Part shown: in pieces, positions 7,568 to 15,003 of the stretch
How the letters are laid out: each line of letters opens with the position of its first letter
Numbering within the stretch: the first letter of the stretch is position 1
NCBI GenBank assembly: GCA_002362625.1
Contig: DEUP01000019.1
Coordinates: 1-23,717, forward strand
Direction of reading: 5' to 3'
DNA from: Clostridiales bacterium UBA3259
GTDB lineage: Bacteria; Bacillota_A; Clostridia; Oscillospirales; Oscillospiraceae
DNA: 23,717 bases
The notes under the pieces: generated by a model
Told to the model about the DNA's origin: nothing
Database searches by the model: none
The model's input: only the letters and a program-made list of their open reading frames with translations
Translations under genes and position numbers: made by a program

Positions 7568-7575
7568 GCTATAAT
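7568..7575 (+). promoter_or_regulatory. Extended -10 promoter of the two-component operon
   Basis: TGC followed by TATAAT (7570-7575) is an extended -10 element, which can work without a good -35, and none is visible. It lies 24 bases before the response regulator start codon, giving a very short leader that contains the RBS AAAGGAGGGG. Confidence 0.65.
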
Positions 7576-7598
7576 CACACCGTAAAGGAGGGGACCCT

Positions 7599-8309
7599 AT
7601 GGATTTGGATTACCTGAAACAAAAACGCATACTGCTTGTGGACGACGAACAAGCTCTTTTGGATATGGTCGTGTCCATCTTACAAGAAGCGGGCTTTTTT
7701 CGTATTCAGACTGCGGGAAGCGTAAAGGAGGCTCTGGCCGCCTCTGAACGCTTTCACCCGGAATTTGCCATTCTGGACGTGATGCTCCCGGATGGGAACG
7801 GATATGATCTGATGCAGAAGCTCCGGGAAACCGGGGACTACCCCATTCTCTTTCTGACCGCCCGGGGGGAGGACGAGGACAAGTTCCGGGGACTGGGCCT
7901 GGGGGCGGATGACTATATGGTCAAGCCCTTTCTTCCGAAGGAACTGACCCTCCGGGTGCTGGCCATTCTGCGCCGAAGCTATAAGGGGGAAAGCCCTCTT
8001 GTGCGCCTTCAAAACTGCGAAATTGACTTTGCCCGTGCCCAGGTGGTCAGGGGCGGCGTGCCCATCCCTCTGACGGCCAAGGAGTACGACATTCTCTCCG
8101 CCCTGTACCGCAGTGCCGGCCGCATTGTAACCATTGACGCTCTGTGCGAAGCGGCCTGGGGGGACAATCCCTACGGATATGAAAATTCCCTGATGGCCCA
8201 TATCCGGCGCATCCGGGAAAAAATCGAAGAAGACCCCTCCCACCCCGTGTCCTTGATTACGGTGAAGGGCCTGGGCTATAAGCTGATGACAGGTGGAAAC
8301 CAGCCATGA
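7599..8309 (+). CDS. OmpR-family response regulator
   Basis: A 236-residue transcription factor. The receiver domain (about 10-122) shows acidic pocket residues D15 and D16, phosphorylation site D60 in AILDVMLPDGNG, T87 and K109 in VKPF. The C-terminal winged helix (about 130-234) has the usual LTAKEYDILSALYRSAGRIV and HIRRIREKIE stretches. It overlaps the histidine kinase gene by ATGA. Together they resemble the SpaRK/NisRK and CprRK systems that switch on lantibiotic immunity transporters. The phased repeats just upstream are its likely binding site and would let it control the divergent ABC operon. Confidence 0.95.
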   Translation: MDLDYLKQKRILLVDDEQALLDMVVSILQEAGFFRIQTAGSVKEALAASERFHPEFAILDVMLPDGNGYDLMQKLRETGDYPILFLTARGEDEDKFRGLGLGADDYMVKPFLPKELTLRVLAILRRSYKGESPLVRLQNCEIDFARAQVVRGGVPIPLTAKEYDILSALYRSAGRIVTIDALCEAAWGDNPYGYENSLMAHIRRIREKIEEDPSHPVSLITVKGLGYKLMTGGNQP

Positions 8310-9697
8310 AAAGTGTACCGAAGCTGATCCGAAAATTTGTAGGTGTGCTGCTTGTCAGTATGCTTCTGCTTCTCGTTTTGAACCTTGCCGTCTTCATTTC
8401 GGTGGGTTCCCGGCAGACCGCCAGCGGCTCTCCCTACACCATGGCGGACGAAATTGGAGCGGCCCTCCAGAAGGACGAAACCGGCTATTTTCTGGATGAA
8501 GAACACCGAAAAGCCTTGGAAGAAGCAGCCGCCTGGGCCCTGCGGGTGGATAACGAAACCCATACCGTAACCTGGCATACAGGGGACCTCCCCGATGGGC
8601 TTCCCCTTACCTATTCCCTTTCCGACATATCGGATCTGACCCTTGGGTATCTCCGGGACTGTCCCACCTATGTGGGCGATACCGAGGGTGGCATTGTGGT
8701 GCTGGGCTATCCTCCCAACCGGTACTGGAAATCCATGTGGCCCACCTGGGATTACGAGTTTATCGCCACCCTGCCTCAGACCGTTCTGACTGCCCTGCTT
8801 TGTAATCTGGCTCTGGTGTTTCTGATTTACCTTGTGGTGACGGGCGCCCTGATTCGGTCCGTCAATCCCCTTATAGCGGGGATCCAAAACCTGACCGGCG
8901 AAACCCAGATCAAAGTCAGGGAAACCGGTGTGTTTTCGGAGCTGGCATTCCACATCAATCAGGCCGCCGCCAAGCTGGAAGAGCAGGAGCGGCAGCTTGC
9001 CAAAAAGGAAACCGCCCGGGCCAATTGGATCGCCGGGGTGTCCCATGACATCCGGACACCCCTTTCCATGGTCATGGGCTATGGGGATCAGCTCAGGGAG
9101 GACACGGGTCTGCCGCCGGATGCCCGCCGAAAAGCGAACCTCATTGTGGGCCAGAGTGAGCGGATCCGGGACCTGGTTCGGGACCTGAATCTTGCCTCCA
9201 AGCTGGAATACAATATGCAGCCCCTCCATCTGGAAGGGCAGAACCTGGTGGCCGTGGCCCGTCAGGTGACGGCGGATTTTCTCAATCTGAACATGGATGA
9301 AAAATACGCGTTCTTCTGGGACACAGACGAAAAGCTCACCGTCTGCCCTGTAAATATCGACAAGGCCCTGATTCGGCGGGCCCTAAGCAATCTGATCCAG
9401 AACAGCATGAACCACAACGCTCAGGGCTGCCATATCCACATCCGGGTGGCAGAGGAAGGTGCGGTCTGCCTGGTCACGGTAGCCGACGATGGCATCGGGG
9501 CCACCGAGGAACAGATCGACGCGCTCAACCACGCCCCCCATTATATGGTCTGCGACGAAAACACCGATCAGCAGCGCCACGGTCTGGGTCTGCTCATTGT
9601 CAGGCAGATTATCCTTGCCCACAGCGGCAAAATGGAGATAAAACGCAGCCGATACGGAGGCTTTGAAGCAGAACTGCGTCTCCCGAAAGCCATATAA
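8306..9697 (+). CDS. Sensor histidine kinase, partner of the response regulator
   Basis: A 463-residue membrane kinase. Helix 1 lies at about 11-34 and helix 2 at about 157-180, with an extracellular loop of roughly 120 residues between them as the sensing part. A HAMP-like linker follows. The phosphoacceptor H247 lies in GVSHDIRTPLSMVMGYG. The ATPase domain has the N box (ALSNLIQNSMNHN), G1 (VADDGIGAT) and G2 (HGLGLLIVRQI). The HDIRTPL form of the H-box is common in kinases of the SpaK/CprK type. The extracellular loop is larger than in BceS-type kinases, which need their transporter to sense the drug, so this kinase probably detects its signal directly. The ligand is not known. Confidence 0.94.
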   Translation: MKSVPKLIRKFVGVLLVSMLLLLVLNLAVFISVGSRQTASGSPYTMADEIGAALQKDETGYFLDEEHRKALEEAAAWALRVDNETHTVTWHTGDLPDGLPLTYSLSDISDLTLGYLRDCPTYVGDTEGGIVVLGYPPNRYWKSMWPTWDYEFIATLPQTVLTALLCNLALVFLIYLVVTGALIRSVNPLIAGIQNLTGETQIKVRETGVFSELAFHINQAAAKLEEQERQLAKKETARANWIAGVSHDIRTPLSMVMGYGDQLREDTGLPPDARRKANLIVGQSERIRDLVRDLNLASKLEYNMQPLHLEGQNLVAVARQVTADFLNLNMDEKYAFFWDTDEKLTVCPVNIDKALIRRALSNLIQNSMNHNAQGCHIHIRVAEEGAVCLVTVADDGIGATEEQIDALNHAPHYMVCDENTDQQRHGLGLLIVRQIILAHSGKMEIKRSRYGGFEAELRLPKAI

Positions 9698-9699
9698 GA

Positions 9700-9738
9700 A
9701 AAGAGGAAACAGCCTTTGAACTGTTTCCTCTTTCTTTT
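9700..9738. terminator. Bidirectional terminator between the kinase and sugar transferase genes
   Basis: A perfect 13-base-pair stem (9700-9712 with 9721-9733) with an eight-base loop is followed by CTTTT on the + strand; the opposite side ends in a TTTTC run. It separates two convergent genes only 47 bases apart. Confidence 0.88.
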
Positions 9739-9744
9739 ATTTTG

Positions 9745-11154
9745 TTATTCTTCCGTATTGTCCCGCTCTTCCAGCTTCTGGAGCAGCTCCTCCGCCTTGC
9801 GCTGGTTCTCCGCCGCGATATCCACGCCCTCCGTGCTGTCCTTGCTGAACAGGATCCGCAATGTCAGAATGATCAGCTTCACATCCAGCAGCAGAGAGTA
9901 GTTTTCAATATACATCAGGTCCAGCCGCAGCTTATCATAGGCGCTGGTGTTGTACTTTCCGTAAATTTGCGCATAACCCGTCAGGCCGCCCTTGACCTTC
10001 AGCCGATAGGCAAATTCCGGAATGTCCTTGTAGTATTCCTCCGCAATGACCTTCCGCTCCGGCCTTGGCCCTACAATGCTCATATCGCCCTTCAGAATGT
10101 TCAGCAGCTGGGGCAGCTCGTCCAGGCGAACGGCACGGATGACCTTGCCCACCTTGGTGATCCGTGGATCCTCCTCCGTGGCCAGCACCGCCCCGGCGTA
10201 CTTCTCCGCGTCCACGATCATGCTCCGGAACTTCAGGATATCAAATTCCCGTCCCCATTGGGTCATGCGCTTCTGCCGGTAAAACACCGGGCCGCCGTCC
10301 TCCAGCTTGATGGCCGCCGCCACTACCAGCATAATGGGCGCAGCCGGTATCATGGCAATGCCGCACAGCAGAATGTCCATGCCGCGTTTTACAACCCGCT
10401 GGGCAGGGGTCAGCCCTGTGCCTTTGACCAGCAGCAGAGGCGTGTCAAATAGGGTGTTGTTCTTCGCGCCCCGAAGCATAATGTCCGTCAGCTTGGGCGC
10501 CACATAGGTGCGCACCCGGTAGCGGTAGCAGAATTTCAAAATATCGTTGCGCAGCGTGGCGGGAATATCGTTGAGGATCACCGCGTCATACTTGGGAATC
10601 TCCCGGCAGATCACGTCGTAGCCCTCCTCCGCGCTGAGCAGGCCGCTGATGTGATACTTGTCCTGACGGGTATCCATTTTAATCTTCAGGCCCACCCCCC
10701 GCTTATTGCCGTAGATCAGCAGCATGTTATGGGGCGCGTAGAGCCTGTGGTACAGTCTCGCGTATACCTGCACCAGCACCACCGCCATGACAATTTCCAT
10801 GCCGTACAGCGCCAGCATTGGCGCCGGGGACAGCATGGCATTGGCGATCAGGCACAGCTGGAAATAGGTAATGAAGTTCACCAGGAACAGGGCGATGACC
10901 TGTCCCAGCACCAAATCCACCCGGCTCAAATGGCCGAACATGGTACATTCGGAATTTTGGAAAAACACATAAATCAGCACGGCATAGACGCCCATCAGTA
11001 CATACTTGCCTTTATAAGCGAAATAGGAAAGATCATATCCCGTCATCCAGATCCAGTAGTACATGAAGGTCAGGATCAGAACCTCCAGCAGCGTTTCCGC
11101 CACCCGAACAAAGCCCTTTGTATCCTCATATGCGCCGCGACTCAGCTTTCTCAT
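9745..11154 (-). CDS. Exopolysaccharide polyprenyl-phosphate sugar-1-phosphate transferase (WbaP/CpsE-like)
   Basis: A 469-residue membrane enzyme that transfers a sugar-1-phosphate from a nucleotide sugar to undecaprenyl phosphate, the first step in building a surface polysaccharide. The N-terminal half has about four to five helices (20-130) and a CoA-binding-like cytoplasmic domain (145-240). The catalytic bacterial sugar transferase domain starts at KRGMD (256-260) and shows KFRSM (308-312), the Asp-Glu pair in RLDELPQ (D345, E346) and GPRPE (362-366). The domain order matches full-length WbaP-type enzymes. No glycosyltransferases, flippase or polymerase lie next to it, so it is an isolated initiating transferase. 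It might serve the same polymer that the O-acetylation cassette at 188-3030 modifies, but nothing in the sequence proves this. Confidence 0.93.
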   Translation of the reverse strand: MRKLSRGAYEDTKGFVRVAETLLEVLILTFMYYWIWMTGYDLSYFAYKGKYVLMGVYAVLIYVFFQNSECTMFGHLSRVDLVLGQVIALFLVNFITYFQLCLIANAMLSPAPMLALYGMEIVMAVVLVQVYARLYHRLYAPHNMLLIYGNKRGVGLKIKMDTRQDKYHISGLLSAEEGYDVICREIPKYDAVILNDIPATLRNDILKFCYRYRVRTYVAPKLTDIMLRGAKNNTLFDTPLLLVKGTGLTPAQRVVKRGMDILLCGIAMIPAAPIMLVVAAAIKLEDGGPVFYRQKRMTQWGREFDILKFRSMIVDAEKYAGAVLATEEDPRITKVGKVIRAVRLDELPQLLNILKGDMSIVGPRPERKVIAEEYYKDIPEFAYRLKVKGGLTGYAQIYGKYNTSAYDKLRLDLMYIENYSLLLDVKLIILTLRILFSKDSTEGVDIAAENQRKAEELLQKLEERDNTEE

Positions 11155-11187
11155 AGTCGATGCACATCCCTTTATATAATATGGGTA

Positions 11188-11216
11188 ATTTTATCATATC
11201 TGGGGGAAGAATGCAA
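11188..11216 (-). promoter_or_regulatory. Candidate promoter of the sugar transferase gene
   Basis: Read on the - strand: TTGCAT (11216-11211), a 17-base spacer and TAAAAT (11193-11188), about 34 bases before the start codon. Both hexamers match the vegetative consensus well. Confidence 0.55.
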
Positions 11217-11231
11217 TACTGTGCCCCAAAT

Positions 11232-12017
11232 TCACAGCTTGTGGAAAATCGGCTTCCGATTTTCAAATGTACACACATATCCGAAAATATCTCCCAGAAT
11301 GGCGCAGGCCTCGGCGCAGTACTGCCCTACCCGATCGCACCGGTGGGCATCGGAGCCTACGGTGACGATTTCGCCTCCCAGCTCCTTGAACCGCCGGAAG
11401 AAATCCGCCGTGGGCAGATATCCCCCGCACCGATCCACCCCGCTGGTGTTCATCTCCATGCCCTTGCCCCTGGCAGCCAGGGTGCGCAGGATTTCGTCCA
11501 CAAGCTCCCGGTGGACTTCATAGGGCAGAGGCCGGGGCGAGGGGCTGACCGGCGACTTACTCAGGAAATTCAGATGGGCCAGCACGTCAAAGGCGTCATG
11601 CCGCCCAACACAGACAAGGGTCTCCTCTAAGTACCGCCGCTCCGCTTCCTCTACGGTTTTTCCCTCCCAATAGGGCTTCCAGTACACGTCCAGCCCATCC
11701 ACAAAATGGACAGAGCCAAGGACGAAATCGTAGCCGCGGGCCTTAGCGTCCCGCCGAAAGATTTCGGCGTTGTCGGGATTCATGCCGAATTCCATTCCAC
11801 GGCGAATCCTCAGTCCGGGAACCTCCAACCCGTCATATTCCCGGCTGTACGCCTCCTGGGAAAAGAGCATGGTCTGCACCTCAGCCGTTGGGTCATAGTC
11901 CATATGGTCGGTAAAGCAGATTTCCTTCAGACCGGACGCCAGAGCGGCCTTTGCCAGAGCTTCTCCGGTATCGTGGCCGTCAAAGGAAACCCGGGAGTGC
12001 ATATGAAAATCAAACAT
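11232..12017 (-). CDS. PHP domain histidinol-phosphatase-family phosphoesterase
   Basis: A 261-residue metal-dependent phosphoesterase of the PHP superfamily, closest in layout to HisJ-type histidinol phosphatases. The metal-binding motifs are all there: HMH (H5, H7), FTDH (D37, H38), a Glu in RRGMEFGM, LGSVHF, DVLAHLNF and the terminal SDAH. The start is the ATG at 12017, set by AGGAGG 9-10 bases upstream and by the family start MFDFHMHS; an extended frame upstream lies inside mutY. It overlaps the end of mutY by 8 bases, so the two are cotranscribed. There are no other histidine genes here. Many proteins of this type act on other phosphate esters, so the substrate is left open. Confidence 0.88.
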   Translation of the reverse strand: MFDFHMHSRVSFDGHDTGEALAKAALASGLKEICFTDHMDYDPTAEVQTMLFSQEAYSREYDGLEVPGLRIRRGMEFGMNPDNAEIFRRDAKARGYDFVLGSVHFVDGLDVYWKPYWEGKTVEEAERRYLEETLVCVGRHDAFDVLAHLNFLSKSPVSPSPRPLPYEVHRELVDEILRTLAARGKGMEMNTSGVDRCGGYLPTADFFRRFKELGGEIVTVGSDAHRCDRVGQYCAEACAILGDIFGYVCTFENRKPIFHKL

Positions 12018-13062
12018 CTTTTTCTTCCTCCTGCCAGAATTGGCGGAACGCCGTAGGCAGCGCCGCCTGGGTATCAATCTGCTGCGCCGTGAACCATTGG
12101 AACGGCCCATTCGTTTCCGCAACCTCCAAAAAGATTCCCTTCATATTCCATTGAATATGGGTAAAAATGTGCTTTCTGTAAACCTCTTTGGAAAGCTCCC
12201 TGGGTACCAGTCCCATATTTTCCACCGCCTCCAAGGCCTCCCGGGTGCCAAGCTGCCCCAGAGTGTTGGGAAACTGCCACAGTCCTCCCAGCAGCCCCTT
12301 TTCCGGCCTCTTTTCCAGGGCGTACCTCCCGCCGCAGCTGAGGATGAACACCGTTCTGTCCTCCTGCCGCCGTTCCCTTTTGGGAGATTTCACAGGCAGA
12401 GCCTCCGCCGTACCCTTTTTTAAACCCAGACAGACGGAAGCACATGGGCAGCCTTCGCACGCCGGCTTTCGGTTGGGGCCGCAGATCGTAGCGCCCAGCT
12501 CCATCAGGGCCTGGGTAAAGTCTCCCGCTTCCTTCGGGTAGATCCCGGCCAGAGCTTCCCACACCCTGGCCTTCACCATGGGCAGATCAATCGGCTCCGG
12601 GTCGTTTTGCAGCCGGGACATAACCCGCAGCACATTGCCGTCCACCGCCGGTGTGGGCAGATCATAGGCTATGGAGCAGACAGCTCCCGCTGTATATTCC
12701 CCGATTCCGGGCAGGGCCAGAATGTCTTCATAGGTATTGGGAAACCGCCCATGGTGCTTGTCCATAATCACCTGGGCCGCCTTTTTCAGGTTCCGCACCC
12801 GGCTGTAATAGCCAAGGCCCTCCCACAGCTTATGAAGGACCTCATCATCACAACAGGCCAGTGCCTCCACCGTTGGAAGAGTTCCCAAAAATCGGGCATA
12901 ATACCCTCGTACCGCTTCCACCCGGGTCTGCTGGAGCATGATCTCCGACAGCCAAATTTTGTACGGCTCCCGGGTCTGACGCCAGGGCAGCTCTCTGCGG
13001 CTTGTCTGATACCAGGGCAGCAGCAGCTCGGGCAGCCTTTCGATTCCCCGGTTTTCTTCCAT
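12010..13062 (-). CDS. mutY: A/G-specific adenine DNA glycosylase MutY
   Basis: A 350-residue base-excision repair enzyme that removes adenine paired with 8-oxoguanine. The catalytic residues are present: E40 in WLSEIMLQQT and D141 in VDGNVLRVMSR, after the helix-hairpin-helix motif LPGIGEYTAG. The 4Fe-4S cluster ligands are C194, C202, C205 and C211, with the seven-residue first gap found in many Firmicutes. The C-terminal third (about 230-345) is the NUDIX-like domain that recognises 8-oxoguanine (GLLGGLWQFPN). It is the first gene of an operon with the PHP phosphoesterase and has a promoter with a palindrome over its -10. Confidence 0.96.
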   Translation of the reverse strand: MEENRGIERLPELLLPWYQTSRRELPWRQTREPYKIWLSEIMLQQTRVEAVRGYYARFLGTLPTVEALACCDDEVLHKLWEGLGYYSRVRNLKKAAQVIMDKHHGRFPNTYEDILALPGIGEYTAGAVCSIAYDLPTPAVDGNVLRVMSRLQNDPEPIDLPMVKARVWEALAGIYPKEAGDFTQALMELGATICGPNRKPACEGCPCASVCLGLKKGTAEALPVKSPKRERRQEDRTVFILSCGGRYALEKRPEKGLLGGLWQFPNTLGQLGTREALEAVENMGLVPRELSKEVYRKHIFTHIQWNMKGIFLEVAETNGPFQWFTAQQIDTQAALPTAFRQFWQEEEKDV

Positions 13063-13091
13063 CGGCGCTTTCCTTCCTTTCGACAGTTTTT

Positions 13092-13107
13092 CCTATTGTA
13101 CAATAGG
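13092..13107. promoter_or_regulatory. Perfect 16-base palindrome, candidate repressor operator
   Basis: CCTATTGTACAATAGG equals its own reverse complement. It contains a -10-like TACAAT in both directions and covers the -10 of the mutY promoter. It is also 47 bases upstream of the divergent deacetylase gene. A dimeric repressor bound here would block mutY and possibly both genes. I do not recognise it as a LexA-type box. Confidence 0.55.
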
Positions 13108-13124
13108 TTGGGTTTTTCTGTCAA
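13095..13124 (-). promoter_or_regulatory. mutY: Promoter of the mutY operon
   Basis: On the - strand: consensus TTGACA (13124-13119), an 18-base spacer and TACAAT (13100-13095), about 33 bases upstream of the mutY start. The -35 is perfect and the -10 has five of six matches. Confidence 0.75.
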
Positions 13125-13153
13125 GGAGAGCTTTTGCAAGGAGGTCTTTCCCC

Positions 13154-14644
13154 ATGGTTTCTCCCCTTCGCTCCGTTCTGGGTATTATCCTGGCCGCCGC
13201 TCTTTTTCTCCATACCGTCCCCGCCGGAAAGGCATTGGAGGAATCCCCCGGGCTTGTCAGCGGCATGGAGCATCTGATTGCCCAGGAGGGTGCGGCGGAC
13301 GTATCCGGGCTGTTTGACGGGAACCTTTTACAGACCGTCACCCTGCCTGATTCCGCCCTTCTCACCTTTTCCGATCCCCAGGGCATTGGCTCCGCTTATT
13401 TGATTTTTGACAGGGAATACGGCCCTTATACCGTCACCGACCCGGAAACGGGCCAGAGCCGTACCTTTGGCAAGCATGGCTTTCTCCACGAGTTTCTGGA
13501 TCTGGAGGAAGCCTTCGGATACGTGCCCAAAGCCCTTGCTTTCCTCTTCTCCTCCGGCGATGCCCAGGTAAACGAGCTGACCCTGTTCTACCCGGGCCAG
13601 GTGCCGGACGCCGTTCAGAAATGGAACGCCCCCAGGGAGGGAGAAACGGATCTCATGCTCTTCTCCGCCCATGGAGATGACGAGCAGCTTTTCTTCGCCG
13701 GACTGCTTCCCGATTATGCCGGAGAACGCGGATATGAGACCCTGGTGGTATATCTGACAAACCACCGCAGTCAGGATCCCCGGCGCTGTCATGAAGTGCT
13801 GGACGGCCTGTGGTCTGTAGGGGTGACCACCTATCCGGTATTTGGCGCCTTCGGGGATTACTTCTGCCGATCCAGGGAGCAGGCCCTTGCCATCCACGGG
13901 CGGAACGGCCAATCAGAGGACGCGATGCTGGAGTTTGTGGTGGAGCAGCTGCGCCGCTTTCGGCCCCAGGTGGTCGTCGGCCACGACGTAAACGGCGAGT
14001 ACGGCCATGGCCAGCACATGCTGTTCTCCTCGCTTCTGTGTCAAGGGGTGACTGCGGCGGAGGATCCCGAAATGTATCCCGACCTGACTGCGCTCTTCGG
14101 TGCCTGGCAGGTTCCCAAAACCTATCTGCATCTGTGGAAGGAAAATCCCGTTACCCTGGACCTTGACCAGCCGCTTAGCCATTTTGAGGGCATGACAGCG
14201 TTTCAGGTGTCCATAAAGCTCGGGTTTCCCTGCCATAAAAGCCAGGTAGGCGGCGTTACCCGGCTGATTACGGGTTACGAAAGGGCTGGGGACATTCCCA
14301 AATACAGTCCCTGCGAATACGGGCTCTACCGCACCACCGTCGGCCCGGACACCCTGGGACAGGATCTTTTTGAAAATCTGACCTCCTACCGCCAGCAGCA
14401 GGCCATGGCCGTCTTTGCCAGGATCCGGGAGGACTCCCTGAACGCTTTTCAAACGTCCCACGCTCTCGCGGAAACCCGGCAGCATGCCAAAGAGCAGCAG
14501 GAGGAAGCGGCTATGCTCCAGCGCAGAGCCGAAGCTCTGGCCCGCCGGGAAACGCGGCGCCGCAGGATCTGTCTGGCTGTCTTCACTGTATTTTCCGTTT
14601 CCGGGCTTTCTGTTTTGATCCTGCGGAGGAGAAAGAAAAAATAA
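13154..14644 (+). CDS. Secreted membrane-anchored PIG-L/LmbE-type deacetylase
   Basis: A 496-residue protein with an unusual layout. Residues 1-28 form a signal peptide. Residues about 30-155 form a beta-rich domain resembling a discoidin or carbohydrate-binding fold (an inference from pattern). Residues about 165-300 hold the PIG-L deacetylase core, with AHGDDE (H173, D175, D176) and HDVNGEYGHGQH (H285, H288) as the zinc and catalytic residues. A charged, probably coiled-coil segment (about 440-472) then leads to a C-terminal helix (about 473-489) and a basic tail (RRRKKK). The enzyme should therefore work outside the cell, tethered at its C-terminus, possibly removing N-acetyl groups from a surface or host glycan. 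Family members act on GlcNAc-containing lipids and sugars. RBS AAGGAGGT lies 7 bases before the ATG. Confidence 0.85.
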   Translation: MVSPLRSVLGIILAAALFLHTVPAGKALEESPGLVSGMEHLIAQEGAADVSGLFDGNLLQTVTLPDSALLTFSDPQGIGSAYLIFDREYGPYTVTDPETGQSRTFGKHGFLHEFLDLEEAFGYVPKALAFLFSSGDAQVNELTLFYPGQVPDAVQKWNAPREGETDLMLFSAHGDDEQLFFAGLLPDYAGERGYETLVVYLTNHRSQDPRRCHEVLDGLWSVGVTTYPVFGAFGDYFCRSREQALAIHGRNGQSEDAMLEFVVEQLRRFRPQVVVGHDVNGEYGHGQHMLFSSLLCQGVTAAEDPEMYPDLTALFGAWQVPKTYLHLWKENPVTLDLDQPLSHFEGMTAFQVSIKLGFPCHKSQVGGVTRLITGYERAGDIPKYSPCEYGLYRTTVGPDTLGQDLFENLTSYRQQQAMAVFARIREDSLNAFQTSHALAETRQHAKEQQEEAAMLQRRAEALARRETRRRRICLAVFTVFSVSGLSVLILRRRKKK

Positions 14645-14666
14645 ATGGAAAAAACGAAAAAAGGGC

Positions 14667-14695
14667 TTGCTTTTTCTGGAAGACTGTGCTATTAT
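14667..14695 (+). promoter_or_regulatory. Promoter of tRNA-Arg
   Basis: TTGCTT (14667-14672), a 17-base spacer and TATTAT (14690-14695) preceded by TGC, an extended -10. Transcription would start about 20 bases before the mature tRNA. The leader contains a small hairpin (CACGTT / AACGTG, 14703-14718). Confidence 0.65.
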
Positions 14696-14723
14696 ATTTC
14701 AGCACGTTACGAAACGTGTGTAT

Positions 14724-14800
14724 GCGCCAGTAGCTCAGTTGGATAGAGTGACTGACTACGAATCAGTAGGTCGGGGGTTCGAGTCCCTTCTGGCGTACCA
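14724..14800 (+). tRNA. tRNA-Arg (anticodon ACG), CCA encoded
   Basis: The full cloverleaf can be folded: acceptor stem GCGCCAG / CTGGCGT (G1-U72 wobble), D arm GCTC / GAGT, anticodon stem ACTGA / TCAGT with loop CTACGAA (anticodon ACG, read as inosine-CG), a five-base variable loop, T arm GGGGG / CCCTT with TTCGAGT loop, and encoded CCA. The acceptor end is repeated in the array immediately downstream. Confidence 0.97.
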
Positions 14801-14835
14801 AAAAATGGGATACCCATTTGGGTATCCCATTTTTT
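14800..14835. terminator. Bidirectional terminator of tRNA-Arg, first hairpin of repeat unit 1
   Basis: A perfect 16-base-pair stem (14800-14815 with 14820-14835) closed by ATTT, with A6 on one side and T6 on the other, starts at the last base of the CCA end. It can terminate transcription from both directions. Confidence 0.93.
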
Positions 14836-14968
14836 GCTCTGTCTGAGGGACTCGAACATTTAAATGCGAATGCCCGGTGGGCATTCGCGCAGTGTCGGCT
14901 GGACGACACTGCATCCTTACAAAATCCCCTTTCGGGGATTTTGGCTCCGAGCCCCTTCTGGCGTACCA
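14801..14968. repeat. tRNA-tail hairpin repeat, unit 1 (168 bases)
   Basis: Begins directly after the tRNA CCA end and finishes with a second copy of the tRNA 3' terminus (the 16 bases CCCTTCTGGCGTACCA, 14953-14968). Inside are four hairpins: the terminator (14800-14835), hairpin 2 (14866-14888, 10 bp), hairpin 3 (14889-14912, 9 bp) and hairpin 4 (14920-14943, 10 bp), plus an 11-base reverse copy of the T arm (14847-14857). No coding potential is evident. Confidence 0.9.
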
Positions 14969-15003
14969 AAAAATGGGATACCCATTTGGGTATCCTATTT
15001 TTT
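14968..15003. terminator. Second copy of the terminator hairpin (repeat unit 2)
   Basis: Same hairpin as at 14800-14835 with a single base change that turns one G-C pair into G-U. It again starts at the last base of a copied CCA end, though no complete tRNA precedes it. Confidence 0.8.

Noticed and set aside
14645..14680. Terminator for the deacetylase gene
   Set aside because: Only a weak six-base A/T-rich stem is present and it overlaps the tRNA promoter -35, so transcription may run on into the tRNA and stop at its terminator.
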